From: Chiua virens
Lineage: Eukaryota; Basidiomycota; Agaricomycetes; Boletales; Boletaceae
Assembly (NCBI GenBank): GCA_019787685.1
Contig: JAHNUO010000003.1
Span: forward strand, 1,922,001-1,986,000
Reading direction: 5' to 3'
DNA: 64,000 nt
Shown here: positions 14,239-27,100 of the stretch, in pieces
Numbering within the stretch: position 1 is the stretch's first letter
How the letters are laid out: each line of letters opens with the position of its first letter
The notes under the pieces: model-generated
The model's database searches: none
What the model saw: only the letters and a program-made list of their open reading frames with translations
Told to the model about the DNA's origin: nothing
Translations under genes and position numbers: made by a program

Positions 14239-14806
14239 ATGGTATGCACCCAACGCCTCTCACTCACTTCTGGACGCTGATCACATTCTCCAGGTCAACT
14301 CAGATAATCCGCCCGCGTACGAATATGTTGCTCCCCAAGGGCCCAGTGACAGTGAGTGGCCGCTCGTTTCTTGTAGAGCATATGTTGAAGCAGGTGAAGT
14401 CGTACAATCACCCATTCAAGTTGACAAACAAGAACCCAAGTCAGCTGCGCAACAAGCTCCTTCACCGCTCCCCGTCGTATCACTCCATGTAACACCAGTT
14501 CCCGTTATGCCCGAGCCTAGAGTCTATCACTACCAGAACCCTGTGACCGGAGAGCATTTAGCGTCCCTACTACCTCCAGATCATCCCGAGATGGTGTGCT
14601 TGCAACAGGGTGGTCATGTATCGCACACCAAGTTTGGTATACTCGGTAAGTCTTACTTACCGCGGAGATAGCTCTCGCTGACCGATCTTGCAGGTATAAT
14701 CGCAGCAATTGTATGGTTCCCCCTTGGAATCGGTCTTTGTCTTCTGGACCGCCGAGTGCAATGCAAACGCTGTGGCATCGTCATAGACGAGGGCATTTGT
14801 GGTTAG
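14239..14806 (+). CDS. BRI3/LITAF-like small membrane protein
   Basis: Model: exon 14239-14241 (the ATG alone), 14294-14645 and 14694-14806; 155 residues. The N-terminus is proline-rich and cytosolic-looking (NPPAYEYVAPQGP with a PPxY motif, a typical site for Nedd4/Rsp5 ligase WW domains). The C-terminus has PEMVC, a hydrophobic stretch GILGIIAAIVWFPLGIGLCLL, then CKRCGIVIDEG, the arrangement of two cysteine half-sites around a membrane segment seen in BRI3 and LITAF-type proteins of late endosomes/lysosomes. An additional 42-nt in-frame GT-AG segment at 14352-14393 could be an intron or be retained; both readings stay open. Function in fungi is not established. Confidence 0.7.
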
Positions 14807-15360
14807 GTATCGCTGGGTGCTGATCGATAGATCAGTACTCAGTGACTATTGCCTGGTTGTATGCCTAGATTCAGCTTCATCGTATGCGTGCTATTATGAT
14901 CTGATGATGTATTTATACTTTTGATTTTACATAAGTAATTCCCCTTTCATTAGCTATGTATGATATCTTCTGGTTTCAGGGTGACACATCACCGTGCTGT
15001 CAATTGAAGACTCTATTAACTAGCTGTTATTGACAACCTGTTCCGTCAACAGCTCATCTGAGTTGATTTGACGAATTATATGTGCATATACATTTGCTAC
15101 GACCGATTGTTGAGTAAGCCCGCCATTGGTCCGCCAGCTCAGAGTGGCGTATGTGGTTCCGACCAAGCGTGATCACGTGAACATTTGTTTTTTTACTTCG
15201 GTCCTCCATCATCCGACTCGGAACGAACTACTTACCATCTACGACGACGGGCAAGTCAACCAATACATCGCTTGGACTCTCTATCCTAGCCGATGTTATT
15301 GCCCACTTCACTATAAGACCTGCCTGTCAATGCCATGCTCCCGTCCCTCCGACAACACCC
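14807..15360. other. Intergenic, no gene recognised
   Basis: About 550 bases, AT-rich in its first part (3' UTR-like after the BRI3-like gene). Nothing else supported. Confidence 0.4.
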
Positions 15361-16062
15361 ATGGACTCCCAACTGACGCTCGTCGACTCCCATTCTCGTT
15401 CCGTGCCTCCTCCTACCGGAAACATTCTCCTCGTCTTTGATCGGGACGACATGCAAAACACGACGCTGTATTCCCGTGGCAGCTGTTATCCCAGTTACGT
15501 CGTCTCGACCGTCCAAGATACCACCACGCTCTATGCAGGGAATGGCGCCTGTATTGCTACTGTGACGCGCCGATTGCTCAGACGCGACCAGATCTTGCTT
15601 CCGGGTAGGAAACCAATAAACCTTGCCAGCTGGCTCAGAGCGCCCATACTATCATCCTTGTGAGTGCCTTTTCGGTTCCCTTGGACACGGTGTGAGAGAC
15701 TTAGCGCCATACAGGCCGCTTGCACTCCACTTGTGTGGGAGACGATTTAAATGGAAAAAGAGTTTCTCGGGGCAACTCTTGGTTTGTTGTTTCATCCCCC
15801 TGTGCGGGCTGGCGTCTAATGCCTGAGACAGCTGTATGAATCTAGCCGGCCAGCTGACGTCGTAGCGTGGTTCTCGAAGGGCCATAGGCGTCAATTGGAC
15901 GGTGCGCTCCACCCCGCGTACCTAGCTATCAAACCCGAATTAGCTGAGTTGAAAGATATGATTGTTTTGTCTTGCATATTGGCAGAACACAAACTACGTG
16001 TCAACATGGACTTGCAGATAGAAAAGGGCGCATTGTACTATGCGATGATATTGTCTCACTGA
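15361..16062 (+). CDS. DUF6593-type protein
   Basis: Model: exons 15361-15659, 15715-15781 and 15832-16062, 198 residues, all junctions GT-AG and in frame. The layout is that of DUF6593 proteins common in Agaricomycetes: an N-terminal beta-rich section (LLVFDRDDMQNTTLYSRGS, then a repeated TTTLYAG..IATVTRR strand), a central KWKK segment, and a helical C-terminus (KPELAELKDMIVLSCILAEHKLR). No signal peptide, membrane span or catalytic motif is visible. Biological role unknown. A second member of the same type lies at 46076-46813. Family assignment is by pattern, not by search. Confidence 0.6.
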
Positions 16063-17029
16063 TACCCGTCTTCATCACCCTGGACTTTTGTATGTATTTC
16101 TCCCTTGATAGTCATAATTGTTCGGATTGAATCACTTTGTGCGGGGTATATTTGTAGATGCTAGCTATTTACCCCTGTTACTTCTGCCTTTCTTCACGAC
16201 CATCTTACGCAAAGGCTCATGTTGCGGATTGAGGGGTCCAGTCTGGTTTACGACTGTTGGCATACTGGTCTCTATCCACGCCGTTGTCTCGAGCGCACGC
16301 GAGCTGCGCCCTCTCCCCCGTAATTTAGCCCAGAGCGAGATAGCGAGCGTGTTTAGACTGTTGTAATTCAAGATACCTTGAGCTGGAATGACGGAGACAT
16401 CAGTGGCGCTGCCAGGAACCTGCAAGAATAACTCCCGACACTACTTACGAACCGGAAAGAGCACCTGAGGACCGTATTCGAGGTATCAGCAGGCACGGAG
16501 ATAACAATCGGATAACAAGCGGAAGGTAGACACTACATATTTACCTGTTGACGTAGAACTTTACTAAGGCGTAACACGAAGCGGCAATAAGATCATATCT
16601 CAGGCCTCAGGTTCCGGGGGCATGCCTGCCTGAGAACGGAAATAGGGGTTTGTCGTGCTATTAGTGGTTGACAGTAACACTGGGACACGACGAGCGCCAT
16701 CGGATAATCGATTCCGGTGGGGACGTCAAGCATGAACGTGGCCCTATGTGTGTGGATCCGTCGACGCCGAGGAGAGAAAACACGTTTGTGCACACCTGTA
16801 AAAGCGAACCCCAGCCTGAGAAATGCCGGTGGTAGGCGAATCTTGTTCCCAGCTATCATCGGGACATCCGGGTAGGTGCCATCCTTGCATCAATAAGCAG
16901 GACACCACAAACACACCACTATTCAACCCATTCGTTCACCACACAATCCTCCTTCGTTGTATGGTCCACGTGTTGTGTCGACATACTGCCGGATGACGAG
17001 AACACAGATCAACTTTGCCGATCAACACG
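16063..17029. other. Intergenic, no gene recognised
   Basis: About 970 bases with only short, unrelated ORFs on both strands. No repeat, RNA gene or conserved domain seen. Confidence 0.4.
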
Positions 17030-19620
17030 ATAAGAACGCAACGAGGCTCGCACTCTCTCCTCCCAAATTCCCCGCCACTTTCCAGATGCTCACCTCAGTA
17101 CCCGAACCACCGACAAACCGATAACCCAGGATACTTCTTGGCTCCTCTGTCTTCCGGTCCCCATAGCCCATGTGATCCTGTAAGATTGTAAGCACGTATT
17201 GACCACCGCTGACGAACCCTTCGGTGCCAGGAAAGTAGAACGTGCTCTCGAAGTTGGCGGGATCTCCAACCCACGAACCCAAGAATGTCTGGTTAAGCCA
17301 TACCGAGTACCCGAATGCACTCCTTCTACGTCGAGCGTGAACCCCGTTTCCGAGCCGGTGGAGGTAAGGTGTGCGCGCCAGATGATGTTGCCAGTAGTGA
17401 TATCCATAATCGTCAGAGTAGAGGATAACAGGCATGCTGGGTTTTGTGGGATTGACTGTGGTGGTGTGATTGGCCGTCGTCCAAAGGGTATCGTCGTAAC
17501 TTGGATCGATTTCAGGATGTGAGTCGGCAGTTTTCTCTCGGGACTGATCGATTCGCGGGGGACGAAGAGTGTTATGAACAATGTACTCAGGTCAAGCTCT
17601 CAAGATCTGGCAGCTGGATGGAAGGCAATCACGCTGTCTTTGACTCGGAAGTCAAAGTGCCGTAATTGGTAGCTTTTACTTTCAGCGGTTCGCCGTTGAA
17701 GGACACATGCTTCGAGGGGGCAGCGGGAGCGATAATCTCAAACTACGTTGTGCTATTTAGATCCCCCGTGATCTCCAGGATATCTGCACTGAACGGATAA
17801 GGTACCCGCCCTTGATCAGAATCGGGTTCGTGGTACTGTAGTTCGCAAAGGAATCAGAGGACGGAGGGTACATCACCCGGAATTCATAGGCGTTGGCGTG
17901 GTCTGTCAGAGTCAACATCATCCATTCCCCAGCCAAGGTAAGCCTTACCCAATGTGTACAATAGAACATTGCCGACTTCCATGACCATCTGTCCCGATGA
18001 CCAGTATCAAATAACGAGGTTTATCGAATCGATAATCTCTGGTTTGATGGACTGCACTCCTGAAACGATAGTGGCGCTGGGTACGCTAAACTTGAGTCCC
18101 GTTTCGTGTAGCTCGCCATCATTTCCATAGACGACAATGACATCACGACCATCAATAGTCGCCCTGACGTCAAGTTCCTGTCAGCGTGGGGCTAAAGCAG
18201 TCAACGGAACCACATACCACGTCATGATTTCTCCGGTAGAGTTCTACAACAAATGACTAGAGCCCGCGGCATAGTCGACAACGTGCACCTTTGAATCCCT
18301 GCCATCAAGGGTGAGCTGTCCACCCAATTGGGGAATAGTCAGATCCCCAATATTCGTCGGAGGAGTTAGCGTATACATCTCCTCGGCGTACGAGGACGCG
18401 TCCGTCTGCCTTTTTTATTACCAAGAGTGAGTGATCTCACCAAGGGAGAGAACACGCGGGTATGGTACCAACCTAATAATATAAAACCCAGTGACGTTGT
18501 CGACGATATCCAATATCTGTGTCGTCACGAGTGCCGAGTTACCCGTGAATGCGCCTTGGTTGGAGTTGACATTCATTGATCGCGTAGTGAGATAGGCTGG
18601 GCTGACACGGAGGAAGTTAGCTTCCAACTTCAGTTCATAGTATAGTGTACGGTCTGGAGCAATTGCAGCACCCTGGAACACGGATTAGAGATGGAAAATA
18701 AGAGGATTAACGAACACGGACGTAGTTATAAGACGTAAACACAAGGGTGACGGATACCATCCCAGTTGGTTCCGCCATATAACATATACAGATTGAGGAA
18801 GGTGGTGGACATGGCAACCTCGTTCTTGTAAAACACTGTAGTAAGAGGCAGTAGTGTATTGATCCTGCAACACACTATTGCTACGTACCTCGCTCGAAGT
18901 CAGGACCGGTGAGTATTGCGTAAGTATCGTGACCAGATCCACCCCTAAGGAAACAAATGAGGGACAATTGTGCGACATCTTAATAACTTACCATCCATCG
19001 AAAGAACCACCTTGCAATTCGAACACATTATTAGGCTCGTTCGGGGTGTACTTCATATGTTCACTCCAGAACTAGTTACGATAAAGAGATGTGCATCACG
19101 ATCATGCGACGTTCCGGCGAAAGAAAGAAGAATCACTTTGGGACAGCGTACGAGGCCCATGTGTACGGGTTAGAACAGTCAAAGCCATTCGGATAGTTCT
19201 CGCAACCTAGACAAGAAGGAAATTGGGAATCATGCTTGAAACGTGACCTACCCCAGATGTTGACGCTCAAGTAGTGGCCGGAAGGTGTTAAATCATTGAA
19301 TGCGATAGGTACATTAATCCCTGCGTTTCGCTAAAACACAGTCCCACCTGAGTCATCCAGTTGCGCACTAGCAGAAGGTAGCTTCATGCACACCCAAGCG
19401 GTCAACAGCTCAGCTTCATCTACGAAATCCTCCAGGTAGTCAGGAGCAATGCCTGCATATTCATTTTCAGACTGTTTAGAACGTTGTCAACATCAGCTCC
19501 AGCAGCCTCGCAACGAAACAGAGGACTACCTGAACCAAGATAACGGGGCCACCCATTAGTGACCTCGTTTTTCGGCGAGAATGCGTTTTCCTTGGCCTCT
19601 CGTGGGAGATCAAAAGGTGT
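17030..19620 (-). pseudogene. Decayed GH35 beta-galactosidase
   Basis: Minus-strand pieces align in order to the large fungal GH35 beta-galactosidase: SENEYAGIAPDYLEDF (with the acid/base Glu-Asn-Glu-Tyr, around 19450), NAGINVPIAFNDL and NGFDCSNPYTW, then YTPNEPNNVFELQGGSFDGWG (nucleophile region, around 19040), FYKNEVAMSTTFLNLYMLYGGTNW, GAAIAPDRTLYYELKL, PTNIGDLTIPQLGGQLTLDGRDSK, and the C-terminal jelly roll YSVWLNQTFLGSW. The enzyme would release terminal beta-galactose outside the cell. However, the first ~200 residues (signal peptide and start of the barrel) are absent upstream, the hallmark TNWG is TNWD, and the frame changes near GGTNWD/VYTSYNY and twice in the jelly roll (about 17330-17400). 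This exceeds the single indels in neighbouring genes, so decay is likely, though a badly assembled gene cannot be excluded. Confidence 0.65.
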
Positions 19621-20032
19621 CACGGTAGCATATACGCGATGAGATCATCGATGAAAGCATATCTGGTTGGTCGAGGACTCGGGCTTGCTAGCCAGCCTGG
19701 GCGTTGGTGAGGCTGGCGTTGGTGAGACTTGAGGGAAAAGTCGAAGACCAGGATGATCATGATGTTGGAGAAATTAGCAGCCATAAGACCATCCTAGGCA
19801 CTTGTTCAGTACTTGCGGGCTCCTGGACTTGTGCTAGCGTATGCCTTCAACAGATTCACTGTGGCTCCATCGAACATAGTACTAGTAATGCCACATGATG
19901 CAGGCTTGTGAACGCCGTTACATAACTGAACGCGGGTCGAATATTGTCCGTCTTTGTGGGCCGCCGTAACTGATCTTTTTGACCACTGGCGGCCTCAGTG
20001 TGGGGAGGTCGCGCCGCCGTTCATGCCTCCCG
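19621..20032. other. Intergenic, no gene recognised
   Basis: About 410 bases upstream of the GH35 remnant. The missing N-terminal GH35 coding sequence is not found here. Nothing else recognised. Confidence 0.4.
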
Positions 20033-20215
20033 ATGTGCCCGGATCCGAACTGTCCCGACACTGGCATACCCACCCTCCGCTCGCCACATCCTCCGACGTG
20101 CTCGGATTGCTGTCCCGACGCGCCCGCCCTCATCTCGCTACTTCATCCGATCCGCACGATTCGCTGTCCGACATGCCCGCCCTCACTTGTCGCATCATTT
20201 TCATCTGTAACATCA
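20033..20215. repeat. Three-copy degenerate tandem repeat (~54-60 bp)
   Basis: Three successive related units each contain a GATCCG/GGATT-like start, then CTGTCCCGAC or CTGTCCGAC, then a CCCGCCCTCA or CCCACCCTC core and CGCTAC/CGCCAC ATCC ending. In one frame they encode a repeating LSR..(R/H)PHLATSSD-like peptide within a 94-residue ORF (19954-20238, +) that has no family resemblance. It is GC-rich relative to its surroundings. Whether it is translated is unknown. Confidence 0.55.
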
Positions 20216-20338
20216 TGTCGCCCTTCCCTCACCTGTAGAACTGTTTCACCGCTTCAGCACTCGCACAGTCTGGCAGCCTCACCCGGCTCCCCAACTGCGC
20301 AAATGGCTCTGTGAAAGTGTGGGAGCCTCGACAAAGGG

Positions 20339-20629
20339 TTGTCTTACCCGTGGCTATTCTCTGACCGATCTCACGCTGCCAGATCTTGCCCTGTAGTCTC
20401 CGTCGTAAACCTCGTGACTGCAGTGGACTTTAGGGAGGTTGACAAACCATTTTCCATGTGCCCATTATCGCGCCTAGACAACGTGGTCACCATCCACTAC
20501 GATCCGCTTGTAGACGGCTTTCGCGAGAACTCGAAGAAATGGGAAGAGTGAATGGGTTGTTGCCTGTGTTCTTGGCAATGAGGAGACAACATCTAGATCC
20601 GAGTAGAGGATTCGAAGGAGAGTAGTGAG
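20339..20629 (+). pseudogene. F-box/LRR-family remnant
   Basis: The segment matches, at DNA and protein level, the 3' part of the F-box-family gene at 53507-55080: TAVDFREVDK here versus LAVDFRDVDK there, LSRLDNVVT versus LSRLGDVVT, and the end WEE..NGLLPVFLAMRRQHLD versus WEEVNRLLPLFFAVRSQHLD. A stop interrupts the frame right after WEE, the central ~35 residues are lost, and no 5' half (F-box, LRR) is present nearby. It is therefore a fragment of a duplicated copy, not a gene. Confidence 0.7.
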
Positions 20630-20990
20630 CAGTCATTTTTTCAGCACGAGTTATTCCATTTTGCACCTCTCTCCTTTTCTGATACTCAGCTCCTTCCGCG
20701 CCCATGGCGGCCAGACAATTCGAGGGACACTGATTTTCTATCGTACCAGACTAAGGCGTGTATGTAGCTGATGTGTGCATCTTGCGCACAAGGCAGCGGC
20801 CTGGCAGGTCTAATCGAAAACGTCAAAAGAAAATCCAACTTGAAGTGCTGAAAGACGACCCCAGGCTCGTTGCTTTATGTATGTAACAGAGGAGTAAAGC
20901 CCGGTTATGTACCCTTATACTGTTACTTAAGTCGGGTAGTGAGTAACAACAATAGAATGATCCAACCACATCCGAGAGGGTATTCGGTTC
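20630..20990. other. Intergenic, no gene recognised
   Basis: About 360 bases between the F-box remnant and the 3' end of the monooxygenase gene; nothing recognised. Confidence 0.4.
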
Positions 20991-22520
20991 CTATAGCTTA
21001 GCCTTGGGTCCACCAATTCGCCTCCTCATTCCTTCAATAATTTGCTCTGCCTCGTGCTCTATTCTGTTCAGCAAAACCTCGCATGTAGGGATATCCTTGA
21101 TGAGGCCCATGACAATGCCAGCAGTCCAAATTCCGTACTCCGGGTCTCCAATCTCATATACTACCTTTCCCCTTGCGCCCGACACAAGATCGCGTACGTC
21201 AGAGAATTGCGCACCACCCGGCCTCCGCTCAAGTGCGACAACTTGCTTCGACACTGCGTTTTTGAACACACGCGCTGTATTGTTCAGAGTGCGGAGGATA
21301 TGAACGGTCTCTTGCTCGGAGGACGCGACAATCTTCTCCTTGATGGCCTGGTGGATTGGACTGATCACCTTTTAGCGCAATGACTCGCCAGGGGAACGAT
21401 CATGGGCATACCTCTCCACCGTACACAAGAAGCGTGTACCTGTTATACACAAATCAGAGTTTTCATAGCCAACCTTGGCAGATTGACGTACCCATGTTCA
21501 CACCCTGTCGGAGTGAAATAACATAGTTTAAATCATGATTTTTCTGGCTGAAGAGCATGGCAAAAACATACAGCAGCACCTAGAGCTATGGCGGCCGCCA
21601 GCCCACGACCATCAGCAATTCCTCCGGATGCGATATACGGTATCTTCAGTTCTTGTGCCGCCCTAGCCAACTAATATCAAGTCAGGACTGCGACACACGG
21701 AGCGAGTGCAATTCTCCCACCAACACAAGGCCTCCGATATCTTCCTCGCCAGGGTGACCCGCACCTTCGGAATGGTTATCAGAGCTGGTCCAAACTTGAA
21801 TTAACACCTGGCGTACATTCAAAGCCATCGATACTAAGAACATCGACTCCCATCCGTTCTGCAGACTACAGTCGGGTCAATAACACATTGCAGACACATG
21901 GAGTCTTGTTCCCGACCTTTGCATGCCTAATAGTTGTGCACTTGTGAACCACGATGCATTCGTGTGATTTAAGAAGGCGAATTAATTTCCCCGCTGCAAC
22001 ATGTTAGTCGAAGCACAAGAAGCTATGACGACAAGACTGACGATTATTCCCGGCAGTTTCAAAGATCCGAACGCCCTCCTCGACGGCAGCACGCGCATAG
22101 CCTTCATAATCTGGAGGGTTGATGGTAGGAAGGAGAGTGATATTGACGCCAAATGGCTGTTTCGTGGCAGCTCTTGTCTCCCGAATAGCGGTGCGCAGGG
22201 AATCAGGACTCGGTTGAGTGAGAGCCGTCAGGATTCCTGTCAATAGTGATATTGTTATTCATGCGACATTAAACTGGGTTTATCAAACTTACCGAGACCG
22301 CCTGCATTGGAAACGGCGGCAACGAGTAGAGGCTTTCCAACCCTGTGAAATAAGGCAGGATGAACGCTAAGAAGTTACGTGAACTGCGTTGCGCATACCA
22401 TTGCATTCCACCTTGGATGACAGGTCTGGAAACATGAATAAGAGTAAGTACTAACGCACACATCAAGTGAGGTACGCACATGCGTATGTGGAGGAGTTCA
22501 GTGAGAGGAGTGGTTATCAT
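20991..22520 (-). CDS. Nitronate monooxygenase (2-nitropropane dioxygenase family)
   Basis: FMN-dependent TIM-barrel enzyme that oxidises alkyl nitronates such as propionate-3-nitronate. Model: exons 22520-22480, 22425-22399, 22342-22293, 22236-22042, 21993-21917, 21865-21817, 21764-21721, 21670-21572, 21504-21492, 21439-21412 and 21360-20991; 330 residues, typical of class I enzymes. Motifs: IPVIQGGMQWVGKPLLVAAVSNAGGLG at the start (split here by junctions), ETAGNNPG, DGFECAGHPGEEDIGG, IASGGIADGRGLAAAIALGA (FMN phosphate site) and GTRFLCTVESPIHQAIK. One exon is 13 nt (21504-21492). No frame defect. Divergent from the AusD-like methyltransferase across 239 bp. Confidence 0.9.
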
Positions 22521-22759
22521 GATCGTTACGCTGGCGGTTCAATGTCAATGTTCAACTTGCGTGCGAAGTTATATAAACGCCAGTGCTAGTGATAGTCGAT
22601 AGCCGGTGTGGCATGTGATACTCATGAATTGTTGTACGTGCTAGCTCGTTGGTTGCTGTTCTTGAGGTAACCGACGGTTCACAGAAATGTCGGGCCGATG
22701 GAGTCAAATTCGAATGCCTATAACAATCGTTTTACAGCGCCCGACCTCCCTTATGCGCC
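22521..22759. promoter_or_regulatory. Divergent promoter, monooxygenase / methyltransferase
   Basis: Two start codons on opposite strands are 239 bases apart, so both promoters lie here. No specific transcription-factor site is claimed. Confidence 0.45.
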
Positions 22760-23961
22760 ATGGATCATCCCCCTGACACGAAGAGAGTACCCCTCCTTGA
22801 TCCTAGTCTCTATGCATTAGACCCAGAATCATTCACATTCTTCAAGTCCATCACGGGAATCAACGATAACGATGAACTCAGGAAACACATTCTCAATGTA
22901 CAAGCAAAGGCATATGCAGTGTGTGCTCAGCCGTGCTGTCATTGTCGTTCTTCATGCTGAGCTCTCCGTCCATGTGGCACCCTACCCTTGCATACGTACC
23001 TTCAGTTTCACAAGGTATGATCATCACATCAAACGGGAGGTCAACGTCTCAGGTACTTGCAACTTGAAGGCTCAAGATCTCCAAAGCGCCCGCCTACGAG
23101 CATGTTTTGAAACTGGGTCGAGAACGCGAAGGAGCTTTGCTCCTTGATATCGGTTGTTGTTGTACGTCTGTGTCACCTATCGAGGATGCTGCGTGACATC
23201 GATTTTGCAGTTGGCAACGACGCGCGCAAAGCCGCATCAGATGGTTTCCCTGTCAGACAACTTATTGCGTCGGATCTGAGGCGAGGTGAATACACACTCT
23301 TTTGCTCTCACATCATACAGTTGTTTGAACCACGACCAGAGCTGTGGGATCTTGGACATGAACTCTTCCGTTCCACTCCTGAGTCTTTCTCGGCAACCTT
23401 CGTATCTGGAGATGCCCTTGACCCTGCCTTTTTGTCTCCTTCCGCGAGCAGAGTCGAACTCCCTGTGGACGTAGATGTATCGACAATTACCACTCTGAAT
23501 GATCTTCGCGGAAAGGTTTCGGCCATATGGGCCGCCTCATTTTTTCATGTCAGTCTCTCATCATGCCCTTCAGAAATTTAAAGTCACTCAAATATTTTTA
23601 AAAAGCTTTTTTCAGAGAAACATCAACGACAACTCGCCCATGCCTTGGGGTCACTTTTATCTCCTGAGAAGGGCAGCGTCATATTTGGCGCTCATATAGC
23701 GCTACCTAACAAGGGTGTTCTCATTGGGAAATTTCTGACAAAGATGTTAAAATGTTTTGTCATGATCCAGATTCTTGGAGGGAAATGTGGATAGGGCAGT
23801 CGACTGCTCCAACTACTACCGTTGATTCTGTGAACACTTCAGAGCTCGAAGCTGCAGTTTTCATTCCTGACACTGTTAGGCTTCATTCGATGTTGAAAGG
23901 AGTGAAATCTGACACTGGGGAGAATTTTTGGCTCTTGGTGTGGGGTATCACAAGGATATGA
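22760..23961 (+). CDS. AusD-like SAM methyltransferase (one apparent frameshift)
   Basis: Small-molecule methyltransferase of the family that includes AusD of austinol synthesis. Model: exons 22760-22918, 22962-23014, 23070-23161, 23211-23285, 23340-23548 and 23606-23961. Family motifs occur in order: LYALDPESFTFFKSITGI, APYPCIRTFSF, the SAM motif LLLDIGCCFGNDARKAA, IASDLRRELWDLGHELFRST, SGDALDP, AIWAASFFHLFSEKHQRQLA and a C-terminal MFCHDPDSWREMW ... FWLLVWGITRI. Around 23745 the frame must shift by one base to reach MFCHDPDSW, consistent with one missing A in an A-run (TTAAAATG). Either an assembly error or a recent disabling mutation. About 285 residues if intact. The 22919-22961 intron acceptor is less certain. 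Substrate unknown. Confidence 0.75.
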
Positions 23962-24138
23962 TAATCCGGACCAGATAGGCAATTGACTCGGATGTTGTGT
24001 ACGATTTTACGCTTGCTATAAGAAACTAAACCTGGACGATCCCAGTACTGACATCCTCATCCGTGACCAACGATCCTCACCGGTACACGTCGTTGCTAAT
24101 CAATTAATGTCATCGCTTAAATTCGCTTTTAGATCGGG

Positions 24139-27100
24139 ATGCTAGTTCTGTCTGGAGCATCCGCGCTTACAGCAACAAAGCGTCAGATACTCCTGCGTGG
24201 CATCCAGAGTATAAATGCGGACATCGTGACCGTCGACCCTGTATTCATCCACCTCGTCAAATGTCGGCAGGCGACGCTCGAGCAGGAACTTACTGGCAAA
24301 ATACTCAATCCTCTCACAGTCAATCGCTCGTTGCCCTTCTTGACTATGGCGACGATGTCCAGTTACCCACTACGACAGACACCTTCCAGAGGGATCAAAA
24401 TGTCGCCTATGTCATCCCGAGAGCAGGGTCTATATCTCCTTGGAGCAGCAAAGCAACGGACATAGCAGCCATCTGCAATCTGGGGGAGCATGTTGAAAGA
24501 GTCGAACGAGGGATCGCATATATTTTTCAGTTGGAACAGGGCAAGACGCTAGACAACACTGTGGTCTCCCAAATTTCGCATCTGCTTCATGATCGCATGA
24601 CGCAGACCATCCAAATCTCGCTACCTCATGAAGACGTGATATTCAAACATCAACCTCCTAGCCCGTTACGGACAGTGGAGTTGACAAGCCAAGCCGATGG
24701 CGCCGCTGCCGCAAGAGAACATCTCTCTGCGGCTAACAAGGACCTCGGACTCGCGCTTGCGTCCGACGAAATTGATTATTTAATCGATGCTTTTGTTGCT
24801 GGCGCGTCTCCAATAAACCGCCATCCCACCGATGCAGAGCTCTTCATGTTCGCTCAGGTTAACTCGGAGCACTGCAGACACAAAATCTTCAATGCCTCCT
24901 GGACCGTCGACGAAATTCCTCGTGACAATTCCCTTTTCAAGATGATCAAGAATACCGAAGAGAAATGCATCAACAAGGCTATCTCTGCCTACTCTGACAA
25001 TGCCGCTGTCCTCCAAGGTTCGACCGTACCTATCTTTGGATTTTGGCCGCAAGGGTCCAATACCACCCAAGTCTATGCCTCAAAACTAGAGCATAACTCC
25101 ATCCTCATCAAAGTAGAGACACACAATCACCCCACAGCAGTTTCTCCTTACCCAGGAGCGGCAACAGGTTCCGGCGGGGAGATCCGGGATGAAGGATCAG
25201 TTGGTCGGGGATCCAAGCCCAAAGCTGGTTTGGCCGGCTTCACCGTGTCTAACCTCCGTATCCCGGGTTACGAGCAGCCATGGGAAACAGACTTTGGTCG
25301 GCCCTCCCATATCGCATCGGCCCTGGAGATCATGATTGGCGGGCCTCTTGGTGCCAGTGCGTTCAACAACGAGTTTGGACGACCTGCTCTTTCCGGGTAT
25401 TTTCGCGCTTTCTCGGAATCTGTACCTGCCTCGCAGGATGGTGCAAAGGAGGTTAGGGGCTATCACAAGCCCATTATGATCGCGGGTGGTTACGGAAACG
25501 TCCTTCCAAGCTTCGCGAAGAAATCGATCATCGAGCCTGGGGCCAAGATTATCGTGTTGGGAGGACCCGGAATGTTGATCGGTCTCGGAGGCGGAGCTGC
25601 ATCCAGTCAAGTCTCTGGTGCTAGCTCGGCAGAACTTGATTTTGCATCTGTGCAGCGAGACAACGCAGAAATGCAGCGACGATGTCAGCAGGTCATTGAC
25701 GCGTGCATAGGACTCGGAGACGGGAATCCGATCCAGAGTATTCACGACGTCGGGGCCGGTGGGTTATCCAATGCCTTACCTGAGTTGGTGCACGACTCCG
25801 GGCTCGGAGCGATATTTGAGATACGTGATGTTCTCGTTGCAGATAGCTCCATGTCGCCAATGGAGATCTGGTGCAATGAAAGCCAGGAACGATATGTACT
25901 TGCCATCTCTGCGGAGAAGACTGTTACTTTCGAGGAGATTGCCAAACGCGAACGGTGCCCATTCTCTGTCGTTGGTAACGCTACGGAAGAGGAAGTTCTC
26001 ATTGTCACAGATCGCCTCCTTGGCCAGGAAGTCATCAATCTGAGAATGTCCACGCTTTTTGGCAAGCCGCCTCGTATGTCCCGGAAGGACAAGAAGCGAA
26101 AAATTGCATTTAACGACTTCGATACATCCCTGTCCACATACCTTCCCGGTATCACCGACCCTATCTCGGCCGCCTGCGACCGTGTCCTTCGCCTTCCATC
26201 CGTCGGATCAAAGTCCTTCCTAATCACTATCGGAGATAGGTCCATCACTGGTCTAGTTACGCGAGACCAGATGGTGGGCCCCTGGCAAGTCCCAGTCGCT
26301 GACGTTGCCGTCACCCGGTCTTCCTTTGGTTTTAATGTTCTTGCTGGAGAAGCCATGGCCATGGGCGAAAGAACCCCTGTCGCTCTCCTCAGCCCTGCTG
26401 CGTCGGCGCGCATGGCAATCGCCGAATCCTTAACCAACATCGTCGGAGCCTCTATCACGGATCTCTCCCTCGTTAAACTGAGTTGCAACTGGATGTGTGC
26501 TGCATCAAAGGAGGGAGAAGGCGCAGGGTTGTTCGAGGCTGTCACTGCCGTGGGTTTGGAGCTTTGCCCTGTCCTCGGGATCGGTGTGCCAGTCGGCAAA
26601 GACTCGATGTCCATGTCGATGAGGTGGAAACAAGGGGACGAGCAACGGGAAGTCAGTGCACCTTTGTCGCTCATCGTCACAGCATTTGCGCCTGTGGATG
26701 ATATTTCCAAAACTTGGACACCTCAACTTCGCACAGACATCGGCGAGCCAACCGTGCTCTTGTTTTTCGACTTGGCAGGAGGGAAGAAGCGCATGGGAGG
26801 ATCGGCAGTGGCGCAGGTGTTCAAGAGATTGGATCGGAGGCACCCGACGTAGTCGATCCTGCCACGCTCAGAGCGTTTTTCAGCGGTTGTCAAATGGCCA
26901 GAAGAGCGGGCTTGGTTCTCGCATATCACGATCGCTCTGACGGTGGTTTGTTTACTACCCTCGTTGAGATGTCATTCGCCGGCCAGGTCGGCGCAGACAT
27001 CAACCTTGATCCGTTGGGTTCCGGAGACGCTATTGCAACACTGTTCAACGAGGAGCTCGGCGCTGTCGTTCAAGTTCGTGAGAATGCAGTGCACGAGTTG